DNA of 64,000 nt from CAVWQV01 sp963757115 (GTDB lineage: Bacteria; Pseudomonadota; Alphaproteobacteria; Acetobacterales; Acetobacteraceae): the NCBI GenBank assembly GCA_963757115.1, contig CAVWQV010000011.1:1-64000 (forward strand). The letters run 5' to 3'. Below the pieces are notes generated by a model, which saw only the letters and a list, made by a program, of their open reading frames with translations, made no database searches and had not been told where the DNA came from. This document shows, in pieces, positions 26,959 through 37,690 of the stretch. The position numbers and the translations under genes are program-made. Position 1 is the stretch's first letter. Each line of letters begins with the position of its first letter.

Positions 26959-27954
26959 TCACTTACCCAAGTTAACGACAGCCTTTTCAACAAATGCTTT
27001 CTGAACGTCCTGCCGGAACGGGCCGCCCTCAACGCTGACCATGACATCGTCTTTCACCGCGCTGACCCCGATAATGGACTGGGAGAATTCATTCCACGGA
27101 CCGATTTGCTGATCGGCTGCAGTCGGCCGCTGCAGCTTATTCATGCCTAGCATCGATGAGGCGTTCCCAACTGCCGCCCTCGTCGTGCGCATCTCACTGA
27201 ACCCCTCCTGCCATGTTACCATCAGTTTGATCTCGTAGTCTGAACCTTGTGCATTGAGAGGCCAGACGTAGGTGCAACTGTTGACGGTGCCCTTTGGTGG
27301 TTGTGAAAGCGATGCGCGCGCAATTGCCTCGGCGTCGGCACGGGTCAAGAGATCACATACGTTACGCGGTTTCGGCCTTTGAAGTGCACGCTCCTGGGCA
27401 GTCTTGATGCCGGTGGCCCCGCTTATGTCGAGCGGTCGGTCGAGGCGTTGGATGGCTGCGTCGGCAAGGCTGGCGGCCTGTGCGATGGTAGCCTTCGACC
27501 CGGAGATGTCGACGGTGACCACCTGGTCGCCGCGGAGAGCGTTAAACTCGCAGCAGTTGTTGATAGCAGCTTGCTCCCAATGGCCGGCGACGGTCGATCC
27601 ATCCAGCAGTTTAAGCTGTTTCAGTCCGGCCGCTTCTACCATTGCCTTCACCGATCCCATCATAGCGATAAGGTCCTTGCCCCCCCGCCATGTCACGTTG
27701 AGCCGGATCGAGCGGCGGTCCGGAGTCTCGTAACGACAGTCGTCGCCGTTCGGGCGAGGGGTCGCGTTGGCGCCCGCACGGTAGGGAGGCCCAGCAAGGG
27801 TTCCCATGACCGCTTCAACCTCCTCTACTTCGAGAAAGCTGCATGGATCGTGTTTGCTTGTTTCGGCGGCGCGTGCGGGGCCACCGCTGGGTGTTGCCAG
27901 CGCGAGGATTAAGAAGAGAACGTCCGAACCCGCCATCCAGAGTTTTACCATCAT
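26959..27954 (-). CDS. Exported hypothetical protein with two DUF3558-like repeats
   Basis: 331 residues with an N-terminal signal (hydrophobic SDVLFLILALATPS, cleavage near PARA, residue 29). The mature part contains two related halves: CSFLEVEEVEAVMG with C73 and IRLNVTWRGG (about 38-90), and CDLLTRADAEAIARA with C227 and YEIKLMVTWQEG (about 200-250). The half-repeat pattern (CxLL...A..., paired Cys, later beta strand) resembles DUF3558-type lipoprotein/periplasmic domains. No function is known to me. It converges with the AT-richer lipoprotein. Confidence 0.7.
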   Translation of the reverse strand: MMVKLWMAGSDVLFLILALATPSGGPARAAETSKHDPCSFLEVEEVEAVMGTLAGPPYRAGANATPRPNGDDCRYETPDRRSIRLNVTWRGGKDLIAMMGSVKAMVEAAGLKQLKLLDGSTVAGHWEQAAINNCCEFNALRGDQVVTVDISGSKATIAQAASLADAAIQRLDRPLDISGATGIKTAQERALQRPKPRNVCDLLTRADAEAIARASLSQPPKGTVNSCTYVWPLNAQGSDYEIKLMVTWQEGFSEMRTTRAAVGNASSMLGMNKLQRPTAADQQIGPWNEFSQSIIGVSAVKDDVMVSVEGGPFRQDVQKAFVEKAVVNLGK

Positions 27955-28343
27955 TAGTTCCTCTTGCCGGTGACTCGCCGGCTGATTTCAGCGGATCATG
28001 ATCTTGAAGGTCGGTCAACGTGCGGCACTGATCGCGTAATGGTTGATTCGCTGAATCGTTCCTTTAAGAAGCGCGGAAGAGGCCGGCCCGGTCACCTGCA
28101 ACAGGTGCCCGAACGGCAAGATCGTTAGGCCGGAACGGTTCGAGCCGTTGCCGGAGGCCGTGCGCTGGTCGTTCGGCGCCGAAGTCGCGTGCCTGGTTCC
28201 GTCAGCTTTCGCGCCTGGGAGATACCCGAAATGGCGGCAGGGCCGCAGAAATGGCAATAGCAGCTGGAGGACGCTGGCCAGTTTGTGGCGCGGCTCTTCG
28301 CTTCCCGATCGGCAACGCCCAGGCGCTCGGCGCCCTGGTGCTC
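27955..28343. other. Intergenic region, no gene seen
   Basis: About 390 bases between the DUF3558-like gene and the radical SAM gene. One plus-strand frame gives AVRWSFGAEVACLVPSAFAP and a minus-strand frame covers 28015-28347, but neither has a start with a ribosome site or a motif I recognise. Confidence 0.4.
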
Positions 28344-29396
28344 TCACGTCCAGTAGAGCAAGCGGGCCTTCGGCAGCCGGCGCGCCAGGGAGGCTTCAAG
28401 CGTACGCCGCATCTCCGCCATCTGCTCCTTCGGGAATACCCATTTCACCGAGCCGAACTTGGTCATCTTCCGCGACCGCGCCGCCTCCTCCATCTCGAGC
28501 GAGCTGCCGGGATACCAGCCGGTCAGCACGTCCTTCGAGCGGGGCGTGAAGCGGTGCGTAATGAGCTCGGCCGTGAGATCGAGGGCCGCCACCCCGTCGA
28601 GAGCAGCCGCGATCTCAGCAAACAGCCGGTCATACGCGGCCGCCCAATCCGGCAGTCGCAGGATCGGCGCCACGGTGAGGCCGACCGGATAGCCCGCATC
28701 GGCCGCCGAGCGCAGGGCGACGAGCCGGGCCGAAACGCGCGGGGCGCCGCCTTCGTGCCGCTCGGCGCCCTCCGCGTTCACCGAGAACCGGATGCGTGTG
28801 CGACCGTTGTGCGGCAGGGCTAGCAATGGCGCCACGGCGTCGAACTTGGTCGTGAAGCGAAGCTGCACGGGCGCGTCCCACTCGCCGAACCGCGTGATGC
28901 AGGCGGCGAGGCTGCCGGTCAGATGCTCGATTGCCAGCGGGTCGGTGTAGCAGGAGCACTCGAAAGTGGTGCCCTCATGCGCACGCTCCGGCGACGCGGA
29001 GGTCACCCTGCCCTTCCCGACCGCGTCCGGCAGCTCGGCAAGGATCTCCGGTAGGTTGGCGTAGACGCGCACGATGGGCGGCCCGGCGAGCGAGCCTGCC
29101 AGATAGCAATAGCTGCAATGGGCTGGGCAGCCTTCCGCGAGGTCGAACCGCCAGTCGGCGCTGGGCGGGATCGGCTGCAAACGCCGCCGGCTCGGGCTTG
29201 CCGTGACAATCGCCATGGTCGTCTTGGCGTCGCGATAGGAGTTGGGCAGGCCGCTCAGCCGGTCGGCGTCGAGCCGCACGACCGCCGAGCCGAGCGCCGC
29301 GGCCCGCTCGACCATCGCCGCGCCGGCGGGCCAGGCAAGGGCCGACCGCGTGACAAGCACTTGGCGGGGTACCCAGGGACGCGGCATGAAACCCAT
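28344..29396 (-). CDS. Spore-photoproduct-lyase-like radical SAM protein
   Basis: 350 residues from the ATG at 29396. The radical SAM cluster is C90-x3-C94-x2-C97 (AEGCPAHCSYCYLAG). Other family marks are QPIPPSADWRFDL before the cluster, FECSCYTDPLAIEHLTG, IRFSVNAEGAERHEGGAPRV, and the C-terminal GSVKWVFPKEQMAEMRR. True spore photoproduct lyases repair UV thymine dimers in Firmicutes spores; close relatives occur in non-sporulating proteobacteria with unproven roles. Here a DNA-repair function is only an inference. Confidence 0.85.
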   Translation of the reverse strand: MGFMPRPWVPRQVLVTRSALAWPAGAAMVERAAALGSAVVRLDADRLSGLPNSYRDAKTTMAIVTASPSRRRLQPIPPSADWRFDLAEGCPAHCSYCYLAGSLAGPPIVRVYANLPEILAELPDAVGKGRVTSASPERAHEGTTFECSCYTDPLAIEHLTGSLAACITRFGEWDAPVQLRFTTKFDAVAPLLALPHNGRTRIRFSVNAEGAERHEGGAPRVSARLVALRSAADAGYPVGLTVAPILRLPDWAAAYDRLFAEIAAALDGVAALDLTAELITHRFTPRSKDVLTGWYPGSSLEMEEAARSRKMTKFGSVKWVFPKEQMAEMRRTLEASLARRLPKARLLYWT

Positions 29397-29484
29397 GTCG
29401 GGCTCAGACCCGGTCCCGCAAGGCTGACACGCGGCCCGGCGAACCCATGTTGACCGTGGCACCCCTGAACCGGATTGTCCTCCG

Positions 29485-30827
29485 ATGCACCGCACTCTGG
29501 CCGCCGTCGTCGCGCTCGCGGCAAGCGCCGCCATCCTCGCCGGCTGCGGAGACCAAGCGAAGCTGCCGGCTTCGGCCGGAATAGGCGCGCATCCCACCAT
29601 CCCGCCGCCGACCGAGACACTGTTTCCGACCGTCAATATCGCGCCAGCCAAGGGCTGGTCCGAGGGCGCAACCCCAATCCCCGCAGCGGGCCTGCAAGTG
29701 ACAAGCTATGCGGCCGGCCTCGATCACCCACGCTGGCTTTACGTGCTGCCCAACGGCGACGTGCTGGTGGCGGAAACCAACGCGCCGCCGCGCCCGGAAG
29801 ACAGCAGCGGCATCAAGGGTTTCATTGCGAAAGCGGTCGAAGAACGCGCCGGAGCCGGCACCCCGAGTGCCAACCGGATCACCTTGCTGCGCGGCGTGGA
29901 CGCCAGCGGCACCGCACAGGGCCGCTCGGTGTTTCTCACCGGCCTCAACTCGCCGTTCGGCATGGCGCTCATCGGCAATGATCTGTACGTGGCCGACACC
30001 GATGCCGTGCTGCGCTTCCCCTACCAACCTGGACAGACACGGATCGACGCGCCCGGGGTGAAGGTGGTGGACCTTCCGGCCGGTCCGCTCAACCACCACT
30101 GGACCAAGAACCTGGTCGCCAGCGCCGACGGCGAGCGGCTTTACGTTACGGTCGGGTCAAACAGCAACGTCGCCGAAAACGGGATCGAAGCCGAAACGGG
30201 CCGGGCCGCCATCTGGGAGGTTGACCTGCGCACGGGTCGCACCGGGTGTACAGCTCGGGCCTGCGCAACCCGGTCGGCCTGGCTTGGGAGCCGTCCACCG
30301 GCGCGCTCTGGACAGCGGTCAACGAACGCGACGAGCTCGGCAGCGATCTCGTCCCCGACTACATGACGGCGGTCAAGGACGGGGCATTCTACGGCTGGCC
30401 CTACAGCTACTACGGCCAGCATGTGGACACGCGGGTGAAGCCGCAGCGGCCGGATCTCGTCGCGACAGCGATCCCGCCCGACTATGCGCTCGGCAATCAC
30501 ACGGCTTCGCTCGGCCTCGCCTTCTCCCGGCCGGGCGCGCTTCCGCCGGCGTTCACGAACGGCGCATTCATCGGGCAGCACGGCTCGTGGAATCGTCGGC
30601 CGCCGAGCGGCTACAAGGTCGTGTTCGTGCCGTTCGCCAACGGACGGCCTGCCGGGCCGCCGGTGGACGTCCTTACAGGATTCCTCGATGCCGACGGCGA
30701 TGCGCGCGGCCGGCCGGTGGGTGTGGCCCTCGACGATGCGGGGGCGCTGCTCGTTGCCGATGACGTGGGCAACCGGGTCTGGCGGGTGACGGCCGCCGGT
30801 CGAGGCTTGGGAGCGGGCCGGACCTGA
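29485..30827 (+). CDS. PQQ-dependent sugar dehydrogenase (sorbosone dehydrogenase family), one frameshift
   Basis: About 447 residues. Lipoprotein signal AASAAILAGCGDQ, so the enzyme would be anchored facing the periplasm. Beta-propeller motifs: ITYAAGLDHPRWLYVLPNGD-like YAAGLDHPRWLYVLPNGDVL, LNHHWTKNLVASADG, VYSSGLRNPVGLAWEP, FYGWPYSYYGQH and GAFIGQHGSWNRRP. Members oxidise aldoses or sorbosone with PQQ and pass electrons to cytochromes or quinone. The frame changes near 30238, where one base appears to be missing before CGGGTGTAC. The cyo quinol oxidase operon lies downstream on the other strand and could accept its electrons. Confidence 0.88.
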
Positions 30828-30847
30828 TCCGCGACACCGGTCGGGTT

Positions 30848-31390
30848 CTAACACCGCGGCGCATGCGGCCGAACGGCCTCGAGTATATGCGCAATCGGCG
30901 CAAGCCGCGGACCATCGCCCTGGTCCGTGGGGCCGACGACGGTCACACGCCAGGTTCGCAAGGTCTGCAGCGACGCTTGCGCTTGTGGGTGATCGAGCAG
31001 CGGCTGGTTCAGCGACGGGCCGACGATAACTGGCGTGCCTCGCCCGATCGCTTCGGCCACCACCGAGAGCGCCAGATTGTCCGCGATCCCGAGTGCCAGC
31101 TTGTTGAGCGAGTTGAAGCTGCATGGCGCGAACAGCACCACGCCACGGGGCGGCCGCGGACGAATGGCAAGATCGAAATACGATTCCACCACGCGCGCGC
31201 CGTCGACCCTCGCCAGCTCGGTCGGCGCGACCACGCGCGAAGCGTTCGGGGTCGGGATCGCAATTACGGGAGAGAAGCCGAGACCGACCAATCCACGCAG
31301 TAGCTCGGGGCCTTGAAACGCCGTCACCGCCCCGCTCAGCACGAGATAGGCAACCTTGAACCGCTCGGCGGCGGCAGTCGCGAGCGTCAC
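30848..31390 (-). CDS. Flavoprotein of the UbiX/Dfp type
   Basis: 180 residues. The fold signature is a flavin-binding Rossmann-like domain: AYLVLSGAVTAFQGPELLRG at the start, VVLFAPCSFNSLNKLALGIA (compare APxTxNTxAKxAxGIAD in Dfp/UbiX), DNLALSVVAEA and VIVGPSLNQPLLDHP. This family includes flavin prenyltransferase and phosphopantothenoylcysteine decarboxylase, but the Cys/Ser replacements mean the reaction is uncertain. It follows cyoD on the same strand after 13 bases, so it may belong to the cyo transcript. Confidence 0.75.
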   Translation of the reverse strand: MTLATAAAERFKVAYLVLSGAVTAFQGPELLRGLVGLGFSPVIAIPTPNASRVVAPTELARVDGARVVESYFDLAIRPRPPRGVVLFAPCSFNSLNKLALGIADNLALSVVAEAIGRGTPVIVGPSLNQPLLDHPQAQASLQTLRTWRVTVVGPTDQGDGPRLAPIAHILEAVRPHAPRC

Positions 31391-31403
31391 ACGGACGCCC
31401 GGC

Positions 31404-31796
31404 TCACCGCGCCATCTCCATCATGGTGCGCGCCGGCATCATGTTGGCGTTGAGATGCGCCATGATCCAAAGCGAGCCGGTGACCACCAGAAACACGATC
31501 AGCACCCCGAACGCGAGCGCCAGCACATTGTTGGTGTTGTCCGGCCCGCTGCTCATGTGCAGGAAGAACACGAGATGCACGCCCATCTGCGCAATCGCGA
31601 GCACGGCCAGCCCCATCGGGACGCCCGGTCCCCACAGCAGGTTGGTGCCCGCCACGATGAACGACCCGGCGGTCAGCAGCAACGCGAACCCGAGCCCGAC
31701 GGTATAGGTGAGGAAGCTGCCCTGGGGCGCATCCCGGCCGACGCCGGGCGTGCTGTCGATGGAACGGCCCCTGTCCCTATCCTCCGCATGGCTCAT
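31404..31796 (-). CDS. cyoD: Cytochrome bo3 ubiquinol oxidase subunit IV
   Basis: 130 residues from the ATG at 31796, which overlaps the cyoC stop in ATGA. Three membrane helices (FALLLTAGSFIVAG, GLAVLAIAQMGVHLVFFLHM, LALAFGVLIVFLVVTGSLWI). The HLVFFLHM and GSLWIMAHLNANMM segments match E. coli CyoD closely. Subunit IV helps assembly of the copper site in subunit I. The preceding hydrophilic N-terminus is longer than in E. coli. Confidence 0.93.
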   Translation of the reverse strand: MSHAEDRDRGRSIDSTPGVGRDAPQGSFLTYTVGLGFALLLTAGSFIVAGTNLLWGPGVPMGLAVLAIAQMGVHLVFFLHMSSGPDNTNNVLALAFGVLIVFLVVTGSLWIMAHLNANMMPARTMMEMAR

Positions 31797-32432
31797 GAAC
31801 GCACTCCCAGCAGATAGACCAGCGTGAGCACCGCCACCCAGATGATGTCCAGCGCGTGCCAGAAAAGGCTGAAGCATTGGAACCGCCGCAGCACGAAGTC
31901 ACGGCGTCCCTTGGCGGCCACCTGGGCGATCAGGAAGACCAGCCATAACAGCCCGGCCGTTACGTGAGCACCATGTAGACCGACCAAGGCGAAGAAGCTC
32001 GAAAGAAAAGCGCTGCGTGATGGCCCGGCACCCTGCGCGACCATGCCGGCGAACTCGGTCAGCTCGAAAGCCAGGAAAAGCCCGCCGAGCACGAAGGTGG
32101 CCGCCGACAGCAGGAAGAATGCGCCGGTGCGTCTCGTTTCAATCGAGAGCGCCGCGAGTCCGCAGGTGTAGCTGCTGAACAAAAGGCACGCCGTCTCGAT
32201 GAAAACTCGGCGCAAATCAAACAGGTCGCGCCCACTCGGACCGCCCGCGGTCTGCCCAGACAGCACGGCATGGGCGGCAAACACCGCCGAGAACATGATG
32301 ATGTCGCTGAGCAGGAAAATCCAGAAGCCGTAGGCGACCGTGATGCGAACCGGGGCCGGGCCGCCCCGGCCCCGGCCGGTCGCGGGATCGGCGCCGGTGA
32401 AGTCCGGATGCTGGGCGACTCTCGCACTGCAT
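31793..32432 (-). CDS. cyoC: Cytochrome bo3 ubiquinol oxidase subunit III
   Basis: The sequence as given has this domain in frame with cyoB, so one 864-residue protein is predicted. Removing the single G at plus-strand 32429 gives GCATGAGTGCG: a TGA stop for cyoB overlapping an ATG that starts MSARVAQHPDFTGADPATG. The resulting 212-residue protein has the normal CyoC length and content (GFWIFLLSDIIMFSAVFAAH, DLFDLRRVFIETACLLFSSY, FLSSFFALVGLHGAHVTAGL, SLFWHALDIIWV). I therefore place the true gene start at 32432. Five membrane helices; it supports proton uptake and stability of subunit I. Confidence 0.85.
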
Positions 32433-34387
32433 GCCCGACCCATCCGCGCCCTGTCAGCCGTTTCGAGATCGTGCGCTGATACTTCGTGCTCGGGGCGGTC
32501 GCGCCAGCCGAACACAATCAGGGTGAGGGCGGCGCAGACCAGGCCGGCGATGGCCATCCACCAGATTTGCCAAATCAGTGCAAAGCCCGTCACCACGGCG
32601 AAGAAGGCGGTGACGAAGCCGTTCGCGCTGTTGGCCGGCATCTCGATAGCTGCATATTCCGGCGACCTGCCCGGGCCGCGCTGCTTCATGTCCCAGTAGG
32701 CGTCCGCCCCCTCCACGTTTGGCAGCACGGCGAAATTGTAAGCCGGCGGCGGCGAGGCCGTGGACCATTCGAGGTTACGGCCGTCCCACGGATCGCCGGT
32801 CAGGTCACGCAGCTCGGCCCGGTGCCGGATGCTGACGACGAGCTGCATGATGGTGGTAATGATGCCGAACAGGATGATGATGGCGCCCACCTCCGCAATA
32901 AGCATGTAGGGCTGCCAACTCGTATCCGCGTAGCTCTGCATCCGCCGCGTCATGCCGAGGAGGCCGACGGCGTAAAGTGGCATGAAGGCGAGATAGAACC
33001 CCACAAGCCAGCACCAGAAGCTGATCATCCCGAGGCGCCGGTCGAGCTTGAAGCCAAACGCTTTCGGGAACCAATAATTGTAGCCAGCGAATGCGCCGAA
33101 CAACACGCCGCCGATAATGACGTTGTGAAAGTGCGCCACCAGGAAAAGGCTGTTGTGTAGGACGAAATCCGCGGGCGGCACCGCCAGCAGCACGCCCGTC
33201 ATGCCGCCAATCACGAATGTCACCATGAAGCCGATTGCCCACATGACCGGCACCTCGTAGCGAATGCGACCCTGGTAGAGCGTGAATAGCCAATTGAAGA
33301 CCTTCACGCCGGTCGGCACGGCGATGATCATGGTCATCACGCCGAAGAAGCCGTTCACGTCGGCCCCGGCGCCCATGGTGAAGAAGTGGTGTAGCCACAC
33401 CATGAAGGACAGCACGGTAATCGCGAGCGTGGCCAACACCATGGAGCGATAGCCGAACAGCGGCTTGCCCGAGAACGTGCTGATGACTTCCGAGAAGATC
33501 CCGAACGCCGGCAGGATCAGGATGTACACCTCAGGATGACCCCAGGCCCAGATCAGGTTGAAGTACAGCATGGGGTTGCCGCCGCCATCGTTCGTGAAAA
33601 AGTGCATACCGAGATAGCGGTCCACCAGCAGCATTCCCAAAGTCGCCGTCAGGATCGGAAAGGCGGCGACGATGAGCATGTTGGACGCGAGCGCCGTCCA
33701 GCAGAACACCGGCATCCGCATGTACGACATCCCGGGCGCACGCAGCTTCAGTATGGTCGTCACCAGATTGATCCCCGACAGCAGAGTGCCAATGCCAGAG
33801 ATCTGCAGGGCCCAGAGGTAGTAGTCGACGCCGACATCGGGGGAGAACTGCCACTCGCTGAGCGGCGGATAGGCGAGCCAGCCGGTGCGCGCGAAGTTGC
33901 CGACCAGCAGCGAGATGTTCACCAGCAGCGCGCCAGATGCCGTAAGCCAGAAGCTGACCGAATTCAGCACCGGGAACGCCACGTCCCGCACGCCGAGCTG
34001 CAGCGGGAGGACGAAGTTCATCAGGCCGATGACGAACGGCATGGCGGTGAAAAAGATCATGATGGTGCCATGCGCCGAGAAGATCTGATCGTAGTGATCC
34101 GGCGCCAGATAGCCTTTGGCGCCCCCGGCGGCGATCGCCAGTTGCGAGCGCATCATGATCGCGTCGGTGAAGCCGCGCACCAGCATCACCAGCGCGAGCA
34201 GAATGTACATCACCCCGATGCGTTTATGGTCGACGCTGGTGAGCCACTCGCGCCACAAATAGGGCCACGCGCGGTACCAGGTTATCAAGCCGAGCGTGAC
34301 GAGGATGCCGATTACAACGAGCCCCGAGGCGGCAAGCGGGATCGGCTCGCTGAGCGGTATGGCGGACCAGGTGAGCTTGCCCAGCAT
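32430..34387 (-). CDS. cyoB: Cytochrome bo3 ubiquinol oxidase subunit I
   Basis: About 652 residues, near E. coli CyoB (663). MLGKLTWSAIPLSEPIPLAA start, WLTSVDHKRIGVMYILLALV, then the haem/copper ligands: SAHGTIMIFF (His), WAWGHPEVYILILP (CuB His with the linked Tyr), WLHHFFTMG (CuB His-His) and LVAHFHNV (haem His pair). NLEWSTASPPPAYNFAVLPN and the C-terminal YAAIEMPANSANG are CyoB-specific and separate it from cytochrome c oxidases. It reduces oxygen and pumps protons in the inner membrane. The join to cyoC is discussed there. Confidence 0.95.
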
Positions 34388-34389
34388 CT

Positions 34390-35323
34390 TTATTTCTCCT
34401 TGCCGGGCAGGTCCGATTCCCGATGCGGCGCGCCAGCCTCCCCCGGCGGCTTGGTGGAGTCCTGCAGGAATCGATCGAACAGCTCCGGGTCGGTATTGTG
34501 ATAGGCTGCAGGGGCAACGGTAGTGTTCTGCTTTAGGGCCGCCAGCGCTTTCTCATCCAGCTCCGCCGCACTCTTGGTGGACGACGCCCAGCTTGCGAAA
34601 TCTGGCGCGGGTACCGCGTGCAGCAAGAAGTGCATGTCAGAAAATCCATTGCCGCTGAAGTGCGACGCGAGACCCGGATAGTCCCCCGGCCGGTCGGCCT
34701 GCAGGTTAAGCCGAGTCGTCATGCCCGGCATCGTGTAGATCATGCTGCCGAGCTGGGGGACGAAGAAGGCGGTCATGACGGTGAAGGAAGTCAGCTGGAA
34801 GTTGACGGGCGTTCCGACCGGGACCGTTAGCTCGTTGACCGTCGCGACGCCCTGTTCGGGGTAGATGAACAGCCACTTCCAATCCATCGACACCACCTGG
34901 ATCGGCACCGGCTTAACCGTCGACGGCAGCGGCTTGTACGGGTCGAGGTCGTGGGAGCCGAGCCAGCCGAACTCCGGCGACCAGAATGACGATCATGGCG
35001 GGGATCGACCAGACCACAAGCTCGATCTGGCCGGAATACTCCCAGTTCGGGTTGTAGGCCGCCTTCTTGTTCCCGGCGCGGTACCACCACCCGAACACCA
35101 AGGTGAGCACGATGACCGGCAACACCACGACCAGCATAATGCCAGTGGCGTTGAACAGGATCAGCCGTTCGGCGGCCGAAATGGGGCCCTGTGGGTCCAA
35201 TACCCCGCCGCAACCGCCGAGCGACAGCGCAACGGCCACGACCAGCAGCGTAGGAAGCCGGCGAAGCCGAAGCCGCGCGCCCAGGTGGAGGACGCGCCAA
35301 AGACGATTACCCGCTCCCGCCAT
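34390..35323 (-). CDS. cyoA: Cytochrome bo3 ubiquinol oxidase subunit II (one frameshift)
   Basis: About 310 residues from the ATG at 35323, preceded by GGAGG. Lipobox LSLGGCGG, two membrane helices (IMLVVVLPVIVLTLVFGW; SIPAMIVILVAGV), then, after a one-base extra C near 34978 (GTTCGGCTGG), the periplasmic cupredoxin domain WLGSHDLDPYKPLPST, VVSMDWKWLFIYPEQGVATV, SFTVMTAFFVPQLGSMIYTM. The CuA ligands of cytochrome c oxidases are absent, as expected for a quinol oxidase. First gene of cyoABCD; its stop is 2 bases from cyoB. Confidence 0.93.
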
Positions 35324-35478
35324 CCGTCCTCCGTTTCGGTCCGCGCCCTGGTTCTTCCGAGAGAGGAACGGGCCTAAACGCACTAACATGTGACCAATAA
35401 CAGCGCATCGTCCGATGGAGACGGGAGTCGGTCAAGCTAACCTTTATGAACGAGCGCGGTTAAAAGGCGGCTCTCGTG

Positions 35479-37690
35479 ATGAGCCACGAGCGAGGCGGCT
35501 CGCCAGGACGGTACGGACGGGGGCAAGCATTGGCATACGAGATCAGCGTCGGACCTGCCCATCTGACCATCAACATCGGCGAGTGCGTATTCAGTTCGAA
35601 TCCGGACGGGCAAATCGGGCAGCCGAGCGAACGCGGCTTCTTTTACCGCGACACACGCCTCGTAAGCGCCTGGGCGGCTACGGTCGACGGGCGACCGTGG
35701 CAGCTTCTCAGCTCCGCCGCCACGGCCCACTTCGCCGCCCAGGTCGTGTCTACCAATCCGGCCTTGCCAACCGATGGAAAACCCCTGCCGGCCGGCAGTA
35801 TCAGCTTTACCGTGTCGCGGCTGCTTGGTCTGGGCGGAATGCGTGAGACGATCACCCTGCGCAATTACAACCGGGTGGCGGCGCGGATCTCCCTTGCGAT
35901 TCACCTTCAATGCGATTTCGCCGACATCTTCGACGTCAGGTCGCACTGCGTCATACGGCGGGGCGACAGCGTGACCGAATGGTCGCCCGGCGATGGGCGG
36001 CTGCAAACGATCCACACTAACCGGAGCTTCCGGCGGGGCTTGTCGATCAGCCCGGCGGAAGGCGCGCCGAAACCGGTCCTTCGAGACGGTGCGCTGTGCT
36101 TCGTGGTCGAGCTCGCACCTCAGGCCATCTGGAATGCGGACCTGCTATACCAAGTGATCGACGGCGACAGAATGCTGGATGCTCCTGATACGCCGTTCGC
36201 GGCGTGGGAGCGCTCCGAGCAGGCGGACGCTTTGCGGAATTGGCGCTCGCAAGCGATGCGCCTGAAGACGCCCCATATGGGCCTGCAGCAATTGTTCGAT
36301 CAGTCGGTTGACGATCTCGCCGCTTTGCGATTGCCGCTCGAGGGCACGGACATGGAGGCGTTCGTGCCGGCTGCCGGCATTCCGTGGTTCGCGGCGCTGT
36401 TCGGGCGCGATAGCTTAATCACTGCGATTCAGACCGTGCCGGTTTACCCCAACTTCGCGCGCGGAGCGCTCGAGGTGCTTGCCTGCTATCAAGCGGATGA
36501 AATCGATAACTCGCGGGACATGCAGCCGGGCAAAATCCCGCACGAACTCCGCCATGGCGAGCTGGTGCATCTCGGCATGGTTCCCTATCGGCCGTACTAC
36601 GGCACGGCGGACGCCACCCCGCTCTACATCGTGCTGCTGTACAACGCATGGCGCTTCACCGGTGACCAGGGACTGATCGAACACCACCTCGAAACCGCCG
36701 AACGCTGTCTCAATTGGATCGACGCGCATGGCGACATGGACGGCGACGGATTCCAGGAATACCAGCGCCGCACACCCGACGGGGCCGAAAATCAGGGTTG
36801 GAAAGATGCCGGCAACGCCATCGTTTACGAGAACGGCGACGACGTGCCCGCCCCGAAGGCTTTATGCGAACTGCAAGGCTACGTGTTCGATGCATGGCGG
36901 CGCATGGCGGCGATCTATGACGCGCTCGGCCGCGCCGATCGCGCCACCGAACTGCGCCACAAGGCGCAAGCGATGCGGCAGCGGTTCAACGACGTGTTCT
37001 GGGATGAGGACCAGCAAGCCTACGCACTATGCCTCGACCCCGCCAAAAGACGGGTGATGAGCAACGCATCCAACCCTGGCCACCTCCTCTGGTCGGGCAT
37101 CGTGCCGCCGCATCGGGCCAAGCTCGTCGTCGATCGGCTGATGGCCGACGACATGTGGAGTGGTTGGGGCGTTCGCACACTGTCCGCCAAGCACCCGGCA
37201 TACAACCCTCACGATTACCAACTGGGGTCGATCTGGCCGCATGACAACGGCTTCATCGCGGTCGGGATGAAGCAGTACCGGCTTTCACTCGGAAGCGGCG
37301 CGGATTGCCGGCGGATTGGTCGATGCCGGGAGCCGCTTTCTCTTGAATCGGTTGCCGGAGGTGTTCGCGGGCACCAGCCGGAGCGACTCGCCGTTCCCAG
37401 TCGAGTACCTCGGCGCGAACGTTCCGCAGGCTTGGGCAGCAGGCGCGGTGTTTTCCCTGTTGCGTGCCCTGTTGGGCGCGGAAGTGGACGTGGCGGCTAG
37501 CTTGCTCTACGCCGACCCGCATCTCCCGGAATGGCTACCGGAGTTCCGCCTCGAAGGTCTCCGGGTGGGCGAGCGCATCATCGATCTCCGGGTCTGGCGC
37601 GACGGCGATCGTACCCAAATCGAGATCGCGGGGGGCGACGGCGTTAAGCTCGTGCGGAGGCCGATGGTGGACGCGCTCGACACCGAATAG
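35479..37690 (+). CDS. Glycogen-debranching-type amylo-alpha-1,6-glucosidase (one frameshift)
   Basis: About 736 residues. N-terminal GDE_N_bis beta domain (IGECVFSSNPDGQIG, SERGFFYRDTRLVSAW), then an (alpha/alpha)6 barrel with AAGIPWFAALFGRDSLITAI, GKIPHELRHGEL, YYGTADATPLYIVLLY, GWKDAGNAI, and HLLWSGIVPPHRAKL. The frame breaks near 37288; removing one G of CTCGGAAG restores YRLSL-EAARIAGGLVDAG to the end (LGANVPQAWAAGAVFSLLRA). It probably hydrolyses alpha-linked glucans or trehalose-related glycosides; no glycogen genes are adjacent. No signal peptide, so cytosolic. Confidence 0.87.

Noticed and set aside
31793..34387. A genuine cyoB-cyoC gene fusion
   Set aside because: One base removed at 32429 yields a perfect ATGA stop-start overlap and two proteins of normal size, matching the insertion pattern elsewhere in the window.
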